9,331 nucleotides of DNA from assembly GCA_001304035.1 (NCBI GenBank), contig LJUD01000094.1, positions 1-9,331 on the forward strand. The letters are read 5' to 3'. Made by a program: the position numbers and the translations under genes. This stretch comes from a bacterium SM23_31 (GTDB lineage Bacteria > SM23-31). Below are positions 1-6,135 of this stretch, one piece after another (position 1 is the first letter of the stretch; each line of letters opens with the position of its first letter). The notes under the pieces were generated by a model that saw only the letters and a program-made list of their open reading frames with translations, was not told the DNA's origin and searched no databases.

Positions 1-418
1 TCTGCCCGTTGAATCGTTCACCGGACAGGAAAAATGTACTTTTTGCAATTGGGGCTGTTACTATGCCGCTGCATTCTCCCCGTTTCCAGCAGTCTATTGC
101 CTCTGAAAGAAACCGTCGTGCAGCCTGTCCGGATTTCTGCGATAAAGTTCCCGGCGAAAAGTCCTGTTTTTGTAGAGGGAGTGATGCAGTGCCGGGATAC
201 AGACTCCCGAGTACGAAAGTGTAACCGGCTTGACAGCTTGCCTGCATTGTTGGACTGAACCGGTCAAACGTGCGGTGAAAAATCTCCTCCGAACCAAAAA
301 TAATAAAATCACCCCGAGTACTCGGGGCTGTATCAGTATCGGCAAGCGACTTGATAATGATTTCGGGACCGATGCCGTTATAATCTCCGGCTGTTATGGC
401 GAGCGTGATTGATTTCAT
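1..418 (-). CDS. pdxA: 4-hydroxythreonine-4-phosphate dehydrogenase, N-terminal part, cut by window edge
   Basis: PdxA oxidises 4-phosphooxy-L-threonine in the cytoplasm. The unstable product decarboxylates to 3-amino-2-oxopropyl phosphate, which PdxJ uses to make pyridoxine 5'-phosphate in the DXP-dependent vitamin B6 route. Hand translation from the ATG at 418 gives 139 codons with no stop before the window edge. Residues 9-20 (TAGDYNGIGPEI) match the family's N-terminal TPGDPAGIGPE motif. Residues 118-126 (GIVTAPIAK) match the AIVTAPINK motif, and 'GERFNGQ' is the lead-in to the metal-binding GHTE motif just outside the window. Families usually run about 330 residues, so roughly 40 percent is present. 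The ATG is separated by one base from the stop of a relic nif3 tail (TAA-T-ATG); a GGGA lies 7 bases upstream of the start. Codons 31-36 (APSTRG) are written by a perfect 16-bp palindrome. Identification is firm; metal ligands cannot be checked here. Confidence 0.92.
   Translation of the reverse strand, partial: MKSITLAITAGDYNGIGPEIIIKSLADTDTAPSTRGDFIIFGSEEIFHRTFDRFSPTMQASCQAGYTFVLGSLYPGTASLPLQKQDFSPGTLSQKSGQAARRFLSEAIDCWKRGECSGIVTAPIAKSTFFLSGERFNGQ
312..327. repeat. perfect 16-bp palindrome inside pdxA
   Basis: CCCCGAGTACTCGGGG reads the same on both strands and lies in frame inside pdxA, encoding Ala-Pro-Ser-Thr-Arg-Gly at residues 31-36, just before a predicted beta strand (DFIIFG). Nine of its bases (CCCGAGTAC) recur at 206-214. 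Its CCCG...CGGG form resembles the palindrome at 2512-2526 upstream of nif3. It may be a small dispersed palindrome tolerated in a surface loop, or chance. Confidence 0.6.
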
Positions 419-421
419 ATT

Positions 422-464
422 ACATTCCCGTCGGTACGTCGATGAATACCGTTTCGAGTCCGAA
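422..464 (-). pseudogene. relic copy of the nif3 3' end in front of pdxA
   Basis: These 43 bases repeat the 3' end of the intact nif3 gene (1750-1792) with one difference (G at 456 versus A at 1784, a silent change in a Leu codon). Read on the minus strand they encode FGLETVFIDVPTGM, the exact C-terminus of the NIF3 protein, followed by TAA (420-422). No other part of nif3 is present here. The copies lie in the same orientation, 1328 bp apart, on either side of the propeller gene. With the ATG at 470, which shares its A with the propeller gene's TAA stop, the relic forms a 16-codon ORF (470 down to 420). It ends one base before the pdxA ATG and may act as a translational bridge. The duplication is seen directly; the origin by insertion is inferred. 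Confidence 0.9.
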
Positions 465-469
465 ATGCA

Positions 470-1618
470 TTATTTCTTAGCGCCGTATTTAATAATCTGG
501 GATTCATAAAAGTTCGGGATAATTATCTCTTCTTTATCGTTAAGCAAACAAAATCTCTTCCAAAGGGAAAATTGTCTTGCAACAGTTACATCCGGGCAAT
601 TATCATAATACCAAAAATCGGGCATGATTATTTTTTTCTTTATTTCCAAATTTTCGTCTAATACATAAACCATAAGTTTTTCAATATATTTATTTCCAAC
701 CTTTTTCCCTTTCGGTGCATGCATCCGAACCATCAAATAAAAAAGGTCATTGTGCATTATGACCTCAGTGAAATATATTCCAATATAATTTATTCTTTCT
801 TTTTTTATCAATTCTGTTATCTTTTTTAAATTGGCTTCAACTTCGGGAATATCAAGTAAATGTTCTTTAATAAAAATCCCTTTATCATTAAATATTTTTA
901 CACTGCCCATCTGGCTTAAAAAAATATAATAATTTCCGTTTTTATGCTTAAATGGAAATCCTTCGGCATAGTGTATATTCATTCTTCCTCTTTGCGTTGT
1001 TGTTACTATCGGGACTTCTCCAAATTCACGAAGAAGTGAGCCGTCCTTTGAATAAATAGAAAAGTAATATCCGGCATGTGGCATGTTTAAAACAATTTCA
1101 CCGTTATCAGCAATTGAAAACCCATAAGAGGAGGAATAAAATCCATAACCCAATTCTTTAGGAATTCTAAATAAATCAATAAATTTTCCTTCCTTAGAAA
1201 ATATAGAAATACGTAAATTCCTCCATTCATAAACATATATATTTCCCTCTGAATCAACATTCATATAGAAAGGGAACCAAAGGTCTCCGGGACCCTGTCC
1301 TTGCCTACCCATCATTCTTACAAATTCTCCATATTTAGTAAAAATATACAAGCAAATATTTCCCTTATCGAGAACTACAAACTCATTTGTTCCAGGAATA
1401 GACCTAACAGCAGATGGCTGGTTGAGCCCTTCGTTTTGAAAGATATAATCTGCGCTGACCAAGGTATCAACCTGATTATAATATACGATAGGATAACTAA
1501 TTATATCTTCATCTTGTACTTTTCTTGTTTTTGCCCAAAACACAAAAATAAGTGCAAAAACAATCAATAAAAATGAAATTAACGAGTAAATATACTTGGA
1601 TTTTTTTATATAAGCCAT
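470..1618 (-). CDS. membrane-anchored six-bladed beta-propeller protein (NHL/DUF5128-like)
   Basis: The 382-residue product starts with a basic stretch (KKSK) and one strongly hydrophobic segment at about 9-29, with no lipobox cysteine. It is probably anchored in the inner membrane with the rest outside the cytoplasm. Residues 65-350 carry repeating strand-turn units typical of NHL-type six-bladed propellers: 'QPSAVRSIPGTNEFVVLD', 'GRQGQGPGDLWFP' at 104-116, 'DSEGNIYVYE' at 122-131, 'IFSKEGKFI' at 139-147, 'IADNGEIVLN' at 169-178 and 'YSKDGSLLREFG' at 189-200. Such proteins are frequent in FCB genomes; their roles are mostly unknown and no catalytic residues are visible. The start at 1618 has only a weak AGG upstream. 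The gene is visibly more AT-rich than nif3: in sampled 60-base rows, 601-660 has 15 G+C and 1861-1920 has 30. It is flanked by duplicated nif3 ends, suggesting later arrival. The fold assignment is fairly secure; the function is unknown. Confidence 0.82.
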   Translation of the reverse strand: MAYIKKSKYIYSLISFLLIVFALIFVFWAKTRKVQDEDIISYPIVYYNQVDTLVSADYIFQNEGLNQPSAVRSIPGTNEFVVLDKGNICLYIFTKYGEFVRMMGRQGQGPGDLWFPFYMNVDSEGNIYVYEWRNLRISIFSKEGKFIDLFRIPKELGYGFYSSSYGFSIADNGEIVLNMPHAGYYFSIYSKDGSLLREFGEVPIVTTTQRGRMNIHYAEGFPFKHKNGNYYIFLSQMGSVKIFNDKGIFIKEHLLDIPEVEANLKKITELIKKERINYIGIYFTEVIMHNDLFYLMVRMHAPKGKKVGNKYIEKLMVYVLDENLEIKKKIIMPDFWYYDNCPDVTVARQFSLWKRFCLLNDKEEIIIPNFYESQIIKYGAKK

Positions 1619-1747
1619 TTCTAACGCCTACTTTTTTAATTAATAGTTGTTGATTTGAAGAACTCCTGTAAATCAGAAATGTCCCAATGATGGCTGCAAT
1701 CCTAAAATATATATTCATTATTTTTATTAATACAATTTTAATCAGAG
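1619..1747 (-). other. AT-rich spacer between nif3 and the propeller gene
   Basis: This 129-bp stretch follows the nif3 stop and precedes the propeller ATG. It is very AT-rich and shows no convincing hairpin terminator or promoter. A frame starting at a GTG that overlaps the nif3 stop (1751) runs to 1509 through the propeller start. Its 80 residues resemble no family I know, and most of the frame overlaps the propeller coding sequence, so I do not call it. This spacer would be the upstream edge of the proposed inserted module. Confidence 0.5.
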
Positions 1748-2500
1748 TCACATTCCCGTCGGTACGTCGATGAATACCGTTTCAAGTCCGAATTTTTCCT
1801 CGATTACCCTGCCGAGACTGCGAATACCTAAGGTTTCCGTCGCATAATGTCCAGAGTAAACAATATTGACCTGAAGTTCCTTAGCCAGGTGATAGCTGAC
1901 ATGGTCGGATTCGCCCGTCAGAAATAAATCTATCTCTTTACCCGTTACCTGCTCTATCATCGATGCGCCCCCGCCGGAGATGACCGCTATGGTCTTTATC
2001 CGGTCTGTGCCGAATTGATATCCCTTCGGTTTCACCCCGAGTTCTTTTTGTAGTTTATTGAGAATTGAGCTGTAACTTACCGGTCTTTTCCGTCTGCCGG
2101 TGTAACCGATTGCAACGCCGTGATAAATGCCGAACGGTTCCGCAACCTCGAATCCCAGCAATTTAATGAGTTCCACGTTATTGCCTATTTCGGGATGTAA
2201 ATCGAGCGGGAGGTGAACTGCATATAACGAAATTCCGTTGGATATGAGCGTTTTTATTCTTTCGGCGTGAATTCCCTTTATGGCAAATTGTGTTCCCCAG
2301 AAAATTCCGTGATGGGTCAGCAGGAAATCCGCCCGTAGCGACGCAGCTTTTAGGAACGTTTCCAGGCATGCATCGGTTGCCAGCGCCACTTTATGAACTT
2401 CGGGATGACCTTCGACCTGAAGACCGTTCAGGGATTTGTCCTCGATGACGGCAATCGACAGGTATTCGTCCAGAAAATCCGTTAATTCGGTTAATTTCAT
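1748..2500 (-). CDS. NIF3/YbgI family dinuclear metal-binding protein
   Basis: The 250-residue protein matches the NIF3 family (GTP cyclohydrolase I type 2/YbgI) over its whole length. The family forms toroidal hexamers with a two-metal site in each subunit; its physiological reaction is not settled. Visible signatures in order are NGLQVEG at 25-31, the metal-binding pair HH at 63-64 in LLTHHGIFWG, VHLPLDLHPEIGNN at 95-108 (His96, Asp100), LTGESDH at 194-200, and GHYATETLG at 217-225 supplying His218 and Glu222. All expected ligands are present. It is the short form, without the extra PII-like domain of the ~370-residue members. The ATG at 2500 gives the standard family N-terminus; AGAG lies upstream. 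Its last 14 codons are duplicated ahead of pdxA. The original order was probably nif3 then pdxA in one transcript, now split by the propeller gene. Confidence 0.93.
   Translation of the reverse strand: MKLTELTDFLDEYLSIAVIEDKSLNGLQVEGHPEVHKVALATDACLETFLKAASLRADFLLTHHGIFWGTQFAIKGIHAERIKTLISNGISLYAVHLPLDLHPEIGNNVELIKLLGFEVAEPFGIYHGVAIGYTGRRKRPVSYSSILNKLQKELGVKPKGYQFGTDRIKTIAVISGGGASMIEQVTGKEIDLFLTGESDHVSYHLAKELQVNIVYSGHYATETLGIRSLGRVIEEKFGLETVFIDVPTGM
1750..1792 (-). repeat. nif3 3' end, intact copy of a 43-bp direct repeat
   Basis: This is the partner of the relic at 422-464, matching at 42 of 43 positions in the same orientation. Identity stops abruptly on both sides. The next bases toward the nif3 body differ (TTTTTCC here, ATGCATT at the relic). 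Beyond the Met codon, TGA-CTCTG here is replaced by TAA-T-ATG of pdxA there. The repeat therefore marks the two edges of the segment holding the propeller gene. Confidence 0.9.
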
Positions 2501-2511
2501 ATTGCTCTATC

Positions 2512-2526
2512 CCCGCATAATGCGGG
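2512..2526. promoter_or_regulatory. perfect inverted repeat just upstream of nif3
   Basis: CCCGCAT-A-ATGCGGG is a perfect 7-bp inverted repeat around one central base, ending 11 bases before the nif3 start codon. It could be an operator, a small mRNA hairpin or a dispersed palindrome related to that at 312-327. The sequence alone does not decide between these. Confidence 0.45.
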
Positions 2527-2565
2527 TTAATATCATGTATAATGTGGAAGTTGAAAGAAAAATCA

Positions 2566-2739
2566 TTTTAACCGCAAAGAACGCAAAGAAGGCGCAGAGG
2601 TCACAAAAAAAATTAAGAAGAAAATTATTTATTTAAAATAAGGTATTAAAAGAATTATTTAAAATTAATTTCAGCCTACAAAAATGTGCAATCAATTCTC
2701 AGCGAACTCTTTGAGACCTCTGCGTCCCCTGCGGTAAAA
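2566..2739. repeat. MITE-like inverted-repeat element with ACCGCA-type arms
   Basis: The left arm (2566-2611) begins TTTTAACCGCAAAG and contains tandem ~10-12 base units of the type CGCAAAGAA / CGCAGAGG. The right arm (2699-2739), read on the other strand, begins TTTTTACCGCAGGGGACGC and continues with the same CGCAGAGGTC unit. A 10-bp core is perfectly complementary between the arms (2593-2602 and 2715-2724). The interior is AT-rich and non-coding. Repeats of this ACCGCAAAG/ACGCAGAGG style are widely scattered in environmental bacterial genomes, to my knowledge without a settled function. It sits between two genes and disrupts neither. Confidence 0.7.
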
Positions 2740-2818
2740 ATATTTAATTTGAAAATTGAAATTTTAAATATGTTATAAGATTTACTTATAACCTTATCCC
2801 AAAAAACGTATTTTCGGA

Positions 2819-3937
2819 CTATGGCCCCAAGCGATAATTCCGGATGCTCCAGGCAATTTCCGTAATGATAACCTTGATAACGCCTGCTAAGAGAACGGCA
2901 AAGAGCATTCCTATCACACCGAGCAGTATTCCTCCCGCCAACACGGCAAAAATGACGATCAAAGGATGTAAATCGACGCTTTTTGCCACCACGGTCGGTT
3001 GAACAAGCGTTACGTCGATAATCTGTATAAAAATAAATATCAGAATAATCCACGGTATTACTCCAAGCGATCCTTTTCCCATGATTGATACAATAAGGGG
3101 CGGAATGATGCCGATAAGGGGACCAATGTAAGGCACAACATTGGCGATGCCGGAAAATGCGCCAAAGATGATAAAATACGGTATATCCATGAAATAAAAA
3201 CTGATGCTGTAGAGAACCGCAAGTATGAAATTGTCCAGTATTTGTCCCCGTAAATACCTGCCTATCTGCTGGTCTGTTTTATATAACAGATGCAGGGAAA
3301 CCTCAAAAAATCTATTCGGGATCAGGTTCACAACAGCTCTTTTCAGAGCCGGTCCGTCTTTTAAGATGAAAAATGCAATCAAAGGTACCATGATAATCTG
3401 GATTGCGAGGGATAAAATACCCTGTGCGAAAGAGATGATTTCTAACAGCTTGGTTGAAGCTTTCGATACCAGATCCTGGAACCAGATTCGCAGTTCCTCA
3501 AATGAGCGGTCTATTTGTTCTTCCTGGATAAACGGGAAATTACCCCTGACAAATGTCTTAACCTGGTCTTTAACGGTACTACTTTCCTGTTGGATACTTT
3601 GAGGCAGGTCCGTTATTTCTTTTATCAGAGGTGGTAATAACTTATCGCCTGCCTGGTACATAAGAAAAAATATCACAATATATAATAATAAAATAGAATA
3701 CACCCTCGGCAGGCCGCGGTTTTCCATATGATACACTATCGGTTCCAAAAGATATGCACATAAAGCAGCTATAATGAAAAGCAGGAATACTATTTTCAAC
3801 GGGGATAACACAAAATATAATACTATGCTTACTAACGATACGATGACAGAGATTAACAGTATGATAAGTAATACTCGAAGCCAGCGGCTTGCTGTCCCGT
3901 CAATTTTTGGAGAAGGAAAATTTGTCGGATATTTCAT
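2819..3937 (-). CDS. AI-2E family (PerM/TqsA-type) membrane permease
   Basis: The 372-residue product belongs to the AI-2E transporter family. Members include E. coli TqsA (linked to autoinducer-2 export) and PerM, and some relatives act as sodium/proton antiporters, so the substrate here is unknown. Hydrophobic segments lie at about 20-43, 47-67, 78-95, 172-193, 236-262, 263-285, 292-310 and 325-357. A soluble, amphipathic stretch sits between the third and fourth (about 96-170), as usual for the family. Family signatures are FFILKDG at 189-195, GRYLRGQ at 226-232, the glycine/proline motif ANVVPYIGPLIG at 265-276, and LHPLIVIFAVLAGG at 323-336 with GMLFAV after it. Length is typical. It begins 23 bp after the end of the cyclic-nucleotide-binding-like gene on the same strand, so the two are probably co-transcribed. 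No strong ribosome binding site precedes the ATG. Confidence 0.92.
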   Translation of the reverse strand: MKYPTNFPSPKIDGTASRWLRVLLIILLISVIVSLVSIVLYFVLSPLKIVFLLFIIAALCAYLLEPIVYHMENRGLPRVYSILLLYIVIFFLMYQAGDKLLPPLIKEITDLPQSIQQESSTVKDQVKTFVRGNFPFIQEEQIDRSFEELRIWFQDLVSKASTKLLEIISFAQGILSLAIQIIMVPLIAFFILKDGPALKRAVVNLIPNRFFEVSLHLLYKTDQQIGRYLRGQILDNFILAVLYSISFYFMDIPYFIIFGAFSGIANVVPYIGPLIGIIPPLIVSIMGKGSLGVIPWIILIFIFIQIIDVTLVQPTVVAKSVDLHPLIVIFAVLAGGILLGVIGMLFAVLLAGVIKVIITEIAWSIRNYRLGP

Positions 3938-3960
3938 TACCGGGTATCGGAAACGGTTGA

Positions 3961-4479
3961 TTACTTTTGCTTATTGTCTTCGGTTTTAATAATATGATTA
4001 CAATATAATGAGATATATTCGTCATTTAACTCGACAAGTTGTTCAGAAATAATATTACTCAGGTTCAGGTAAAATTTGTTTACCGTATGTGAATTTTTGC
4101 GTTTCATTCCCTGAAAATTTTTATATCTCAAAACAAGCAGTTCTGCAGGCTCGGTTACACGGCACGTAATAATCGAGAATTCCGGATCAATAAGATTACG
4201 TTCGCCGAATGACTGCCCGCGTTTTACAGTAAAAGTATTTTCCACTTTCCCTTTGCATAATTTTTCGTGGATTTGTATGATCCCGGTCTTAACTATGGCA
4301 AAGAGTGCGTTGTCCGGATTGGACACGGTAAAATCCGCACCGGCTGGGTGTGTCTTTTCCTCAAACCAGGGCTCTAAAGCAGAGAATTTTGTGGGGCTGA
4401 ACCCGGCAAATATAGGATGAGATTTAATACAGTCATCTGAAAATTTTGCCGGATAGCTCTTTTTTAAATATTTCAACAT
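3961..4479 (-). CDS. cyclic nucleotide-binding-like domain protein, atypical phosphate-binding cassette
   Basis: The 172-residue protein is essentially one cyclic nucleotide-binding fold. It runs from HPIFAGFSPTKFSALEPWFEE (21-41), through strands including NALFAIVKTGIIQIHEK (57-73), to the cassette at 91-106 (FGERNLIDPEFSIITC) and a C-terminal helix. There is no helix-turn-helix and no catalytic domain, so it is not a complete CRP/FNR regulator. The cassette keeps FGE but lacks the arginine that normally holds the cyclic phosphate (family pattern GE-A-L...PR-A-T). Ligand binding is therefore doubtful, and it may be a structural or protein-protein module. It is followed closely by the permease gene, so the two may work together, but that is inference. 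A good promoter lies upstream at 4511-4543. Confidence 0.75.
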   Translation of the reverse strand: MLKYLKKSYPAKFSDDCIKSHPIFAGFSPTKFSALEPWFEEKTHPAGADFTVSNPDNALFAIVKTGIIQIHEKLCKGKVENTFTVKRGQSFGERNLIDPEFSIITCRVTEPAELLVLRYKNFQGMKRKNSHTVNKFYLNLSNIISEQLVELNDEYISLYCNHIIKTEDNKQK

Positions 4480-4510
4480 TTTAAAACGGATGTTTACCGA
4501 TACAATTTAT

Positions 4511-4543
4511 CAATTATAAATATAGATATAGCGTGCTCACAAA
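4511..4543 (-). promoter_or_regulatory. candidate promoter for the 3961-4479 gene
   Basis: On the minus strand, TTTG at 4540-4543 is followed after 21 bases by TATAATTG at 4511-4518. This matches both the Bacteroidota-type TAnnTTTG element (7 of 8, counting the free positions) and a perfect sigma-70-like TATAAT. The predicted leader would be about 25 bases, with no Shine-Dalgarno sequence. Confidence 0.5.
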
Positions 4544-4599
4544 AGCAAGTGTTTTTTCGGAAACATGAAAATCAAAATTACATGGCACATTATTTGCAC

Positions 4600-4631
4600 T
4601 TTGTTATTTAATAAATTTTACCGTAAATTCA
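4600..4631 (+). promoter_or_regulatory. candidate promoter for the envC-like gene
   Basis: TTTG at 4600-4603 is followed, 20 bases later, by TAAATTCA at 4624-4631, a partial match to TAnnTTTG. A sigma-70 reading of the same bases (TTGTTA, 17, TAAATT) matches 4 of 6 in each box. The start codon is 37 bases further on. This is a weak call by eye. Confidence 0.35.
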
Positions 4632-4668
4632 AATATCCGGTTAAGTTTATTATAGGTAATACAAACCG

Positions 4669-5883
4669 ATGCGATACAAGTTCATACTAATATTTGTTTC
4701 CATTGCTGTTTTAACGTTTAACGCAGCGGCACAGCAGAAATCGGACGAAAGCGCCCGATTAGAACGTATCAGGGACGAAATCGCCGGATTTCAAAAACAG
4801 CTTGCCGAAAATACATCGAAAGAAAAATCCATTCTGCAAAATATTCAAGAACTGGATTATGAAATATCCCTTCATGAAAAACTGCTTGACGAACTCAAAC
4901 AAGCGGAACGAAACTTAACCAAGCAGATCAACAACAATTCTAAAGCGATCAATAATTACAATAAGGAACTGGCATCTTTGCGCAAAGGTTTCAAAAAAAG
5001 CGCCGTTAATATATACAAATACGGCAGAACAAATATAATTGAATTTTTGGTCAACGCCGGGTCGGTCAACCAGGCTTTGTCCTTGAGAAAATATTTTCAA
5101 GTAATGGCACAGCACGATGCAAGAATAATCGGGGAGATAGCGGGAAAAAACCGGAAAGTAACATCTTTGAATGAATCATTGACGAATGATCTAAAAAAAC
5201 AGCAAAGCCTTTTAAAAGATGCTCAGAAAGAGACAAAAATTCTGTATGACAGAAAAAAACAGCGTGAAAAATTATTATCCGACGTGAGGAAGAACAAAAA
5301 TCAAATGCAGCTGGCGATAGCCGAGCGGAAAAAGGCGGAGGAAACACTGCTTAATGTAATAGCAAATATGTATAACAGTGAATCCGGAACGTCGACACAA
5401 AATATCCTTGACGAATTTGCACGTTTTTCACAGACTAAAGGACGTCTGCCCTGGCCCGCACAAGGGAACGTGGTATCTCATATGGGGATTGAACAGGACC
5501 CGGTGACCAAAACTAAAACTCTTAACAGCGGCATTGATATTCTTTCAACGTATGGTGCGGAAGTCAGAGTTGTTTGTGACGGGAGAGTCGCAAAAATCAA
5601 ATGGCTGCCCTGGTACGGACAGACAGTCTTTGTGCAGCATACTGAAGGTTTTTATACGGTTTACGCCCGGCTTTCGGAGATAATGGTCGATCTTAATGAT
5701 GTTGTAAGCACTAACCTGGTAATAGGCAGGGTAGGACGAGAAGTAACAACGTCAATGGCTAAATTAAATTTTCAAATCTGGAAAGGCTCTGAGGCACTCA
5801 ATCCCGAAGACTGGCTGGGTACCGTAAATGATTTTAGAGACGAAAACCTGGAAAAACCGGAAAAACATCAGCCCAAAAATTAA
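4669..5883 (+). CDS. EnvC-like murein hydrolase activator (degenerate LytM/M23 domain)
   Basis: EnvC-type proteins sit in the periplasm and switch on cell-wall amidases (AmiA/B/C type) at the division site. The 404-residue product has a signal peptide (1-21, ending NAAA/Q), a long charged coiled coil from about 25 to 235 rich in K, E, Q and N, and a LytM/M23 domain at about 258-384 starting GRLPWPAQGNVVSHMG. Active M23 peptidases need H-x-G-x-D, an HxH-like His and a final LHFxI His. Here the sites read NSGID (Asn286), YARL (Arg334 where YAHL is usual) and LNFQI (Asn367). Only the Asp is left, so the domain should not bind zinc or cut peptidoglycan, which fits an activator and not an enzyme. 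It is transcribed away from its upstream neighbour and ends before a strong terminator. A cognate amidase is not in the window. Confidence 0.9.
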   Translation: MRYKFILIFVSIAVLTFNAAAQQKSDESARLERIRDEIAGFQKQLAENTSKEKSILQNIQELDYEISLHEKLLDELKQAERNLTKQINNNSKAINNYNKELASLRKGFKKSAVNIYKYGRTNIIEFLVNAGSVNQALSLRKYFQVMAQHDARIIGEIAGKNRKVTSLNESLTNDLKKQQSLLKDAQKETKILYDRKKQREKLLSDVRKNKNQMQLAIAERKKAEETLLNVIANMYNSESGTSTQNILDEFARFSQTKGRLPWPAQGNVVSHMGIEQDPVTKTKTLNSGIDILSTYGAEVRVVCDGRVAKIKWLPWYGQTVFVQHTEGFYTVYARLSEIMVDLNDVVSTNLVIGRVGREVTTSMAKLNFQIWKGSEALNPEDWLGTVNDFRDENLEKPEKHQPKN

Positions 5884-5944
5884 GTTTAAAAAAGAAATGT
5901 CGATTATAATAGCGAGTCGCTTATTGCCATAATAAACTCACCTT

Positions 5945-5979
5945 CAGCCGGATGGATTTATCCTTCCGGCTGTTTTTTT
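5945..5979 (+). terminator. rho-independent terminator after the envC-like gene
   Basis: CAGCCGGA (5945-5952) pairs perfectly with TCCGGCTG (5965-5972), with a possible further GGAT/ATCC pairing inside, and seven T residues follow (5973-5979). It lies 61 bases after the stop codon and separates this transcript from rpsU. Confidence 0.9.
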
Positions 5980-6025
5980 GCCATTCTCATTCTCCTATAA
6001 TCCTTTGGCTTTCATATCAGTTATA

Positions 6026-6054
6026 TTGTTTTTATACGATTACAGAAATATAAA
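6026..6054 (+). promoter_or_regulatory. candidate rpsU promoter
   Basis: TTGTTT (6026-6031), a 17-base spacer and TATAAA (6049-6054) give a sigma-70-like match of 3/6 and 5/6. The leader to rpsU would be about 75 bases. The region is AT-rich, so this is tentative. A promoter is expected here because a strong terminator lies just upstream. Confidence 0.3.
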
Positions 6055-6126
6055 AAGATTTATTTGGGAACTTTCTTACCGTAAAAACCTTTAAAATATA
6101 TAAGTGATTGATTCGAACATAAATTT

Positions 6127-6130
6127 GGAG
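6127..6130 (+). promoter_or_regulatory. Shine-Dalgarno sequence of rpsU
   Basis: GGAG lies 5 bases before the rpsU ATG. It is the clearest ribosome binding site in the window; the other genes show only AAGG, AGAG, GGGA or nothing. It fixes the rpsU start at 6136. Confidence 0.7.
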
Positions 6131-6135
6131 TAATC

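Larger units (their letters stand above)
2501..2818. other. 318-bp gap between the permease gene and nif3
   Basis: No coding sequence is supported here. From the nif3 side it holds the palindrome at 2512-2526, then the inverted-repeat element at 2566-2739. An AT-rich stretch (about 2739-2772) follows, itself an imperfect inverted repeat (ATATTTAATTT facing AAATTTTAAATAT), directly downstream of the permease stop. I see no clear GC-rich rho-independent terminator for the permease transcript and no convincing nif3 promoter. Confidence 0.6.

Noticed and set aside
1509..1751. 80-codon minus-strand frame starting at a GTG over the nif3 stop
   Set aside because: Most of it overlaps the start of the propeller gene in another frame. 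The product is AT-driven and hydrophobic with no recognisable family, and the start has no support beyond the overlap.
2571..2739. Repeat arms as a CRISPR array
   Set aside because: The units are 10-12 bases, adjacent and facing each other, without regular unique spacers or cas genes.
2676..3053. 125-codon minus-strand frame near the permease 3' end
   Set aside because: It is a shadow of the permease gene in another frame running into the repeat element; it is rich in Arg and Cys and resembles nothing known.
3225..3602. 125-codon plus-strand frame
   Set aside because: Antisense to the permease gene, which has clear family motifs.
5945..5979. Hairpin as a riboswitch or attenuator of rpsU
   Set aside because: Perfect GC stem followed directly by seven Ts, 61 bases after a stop codon and about 155 bases before rpsU; a simple terminator explains it.
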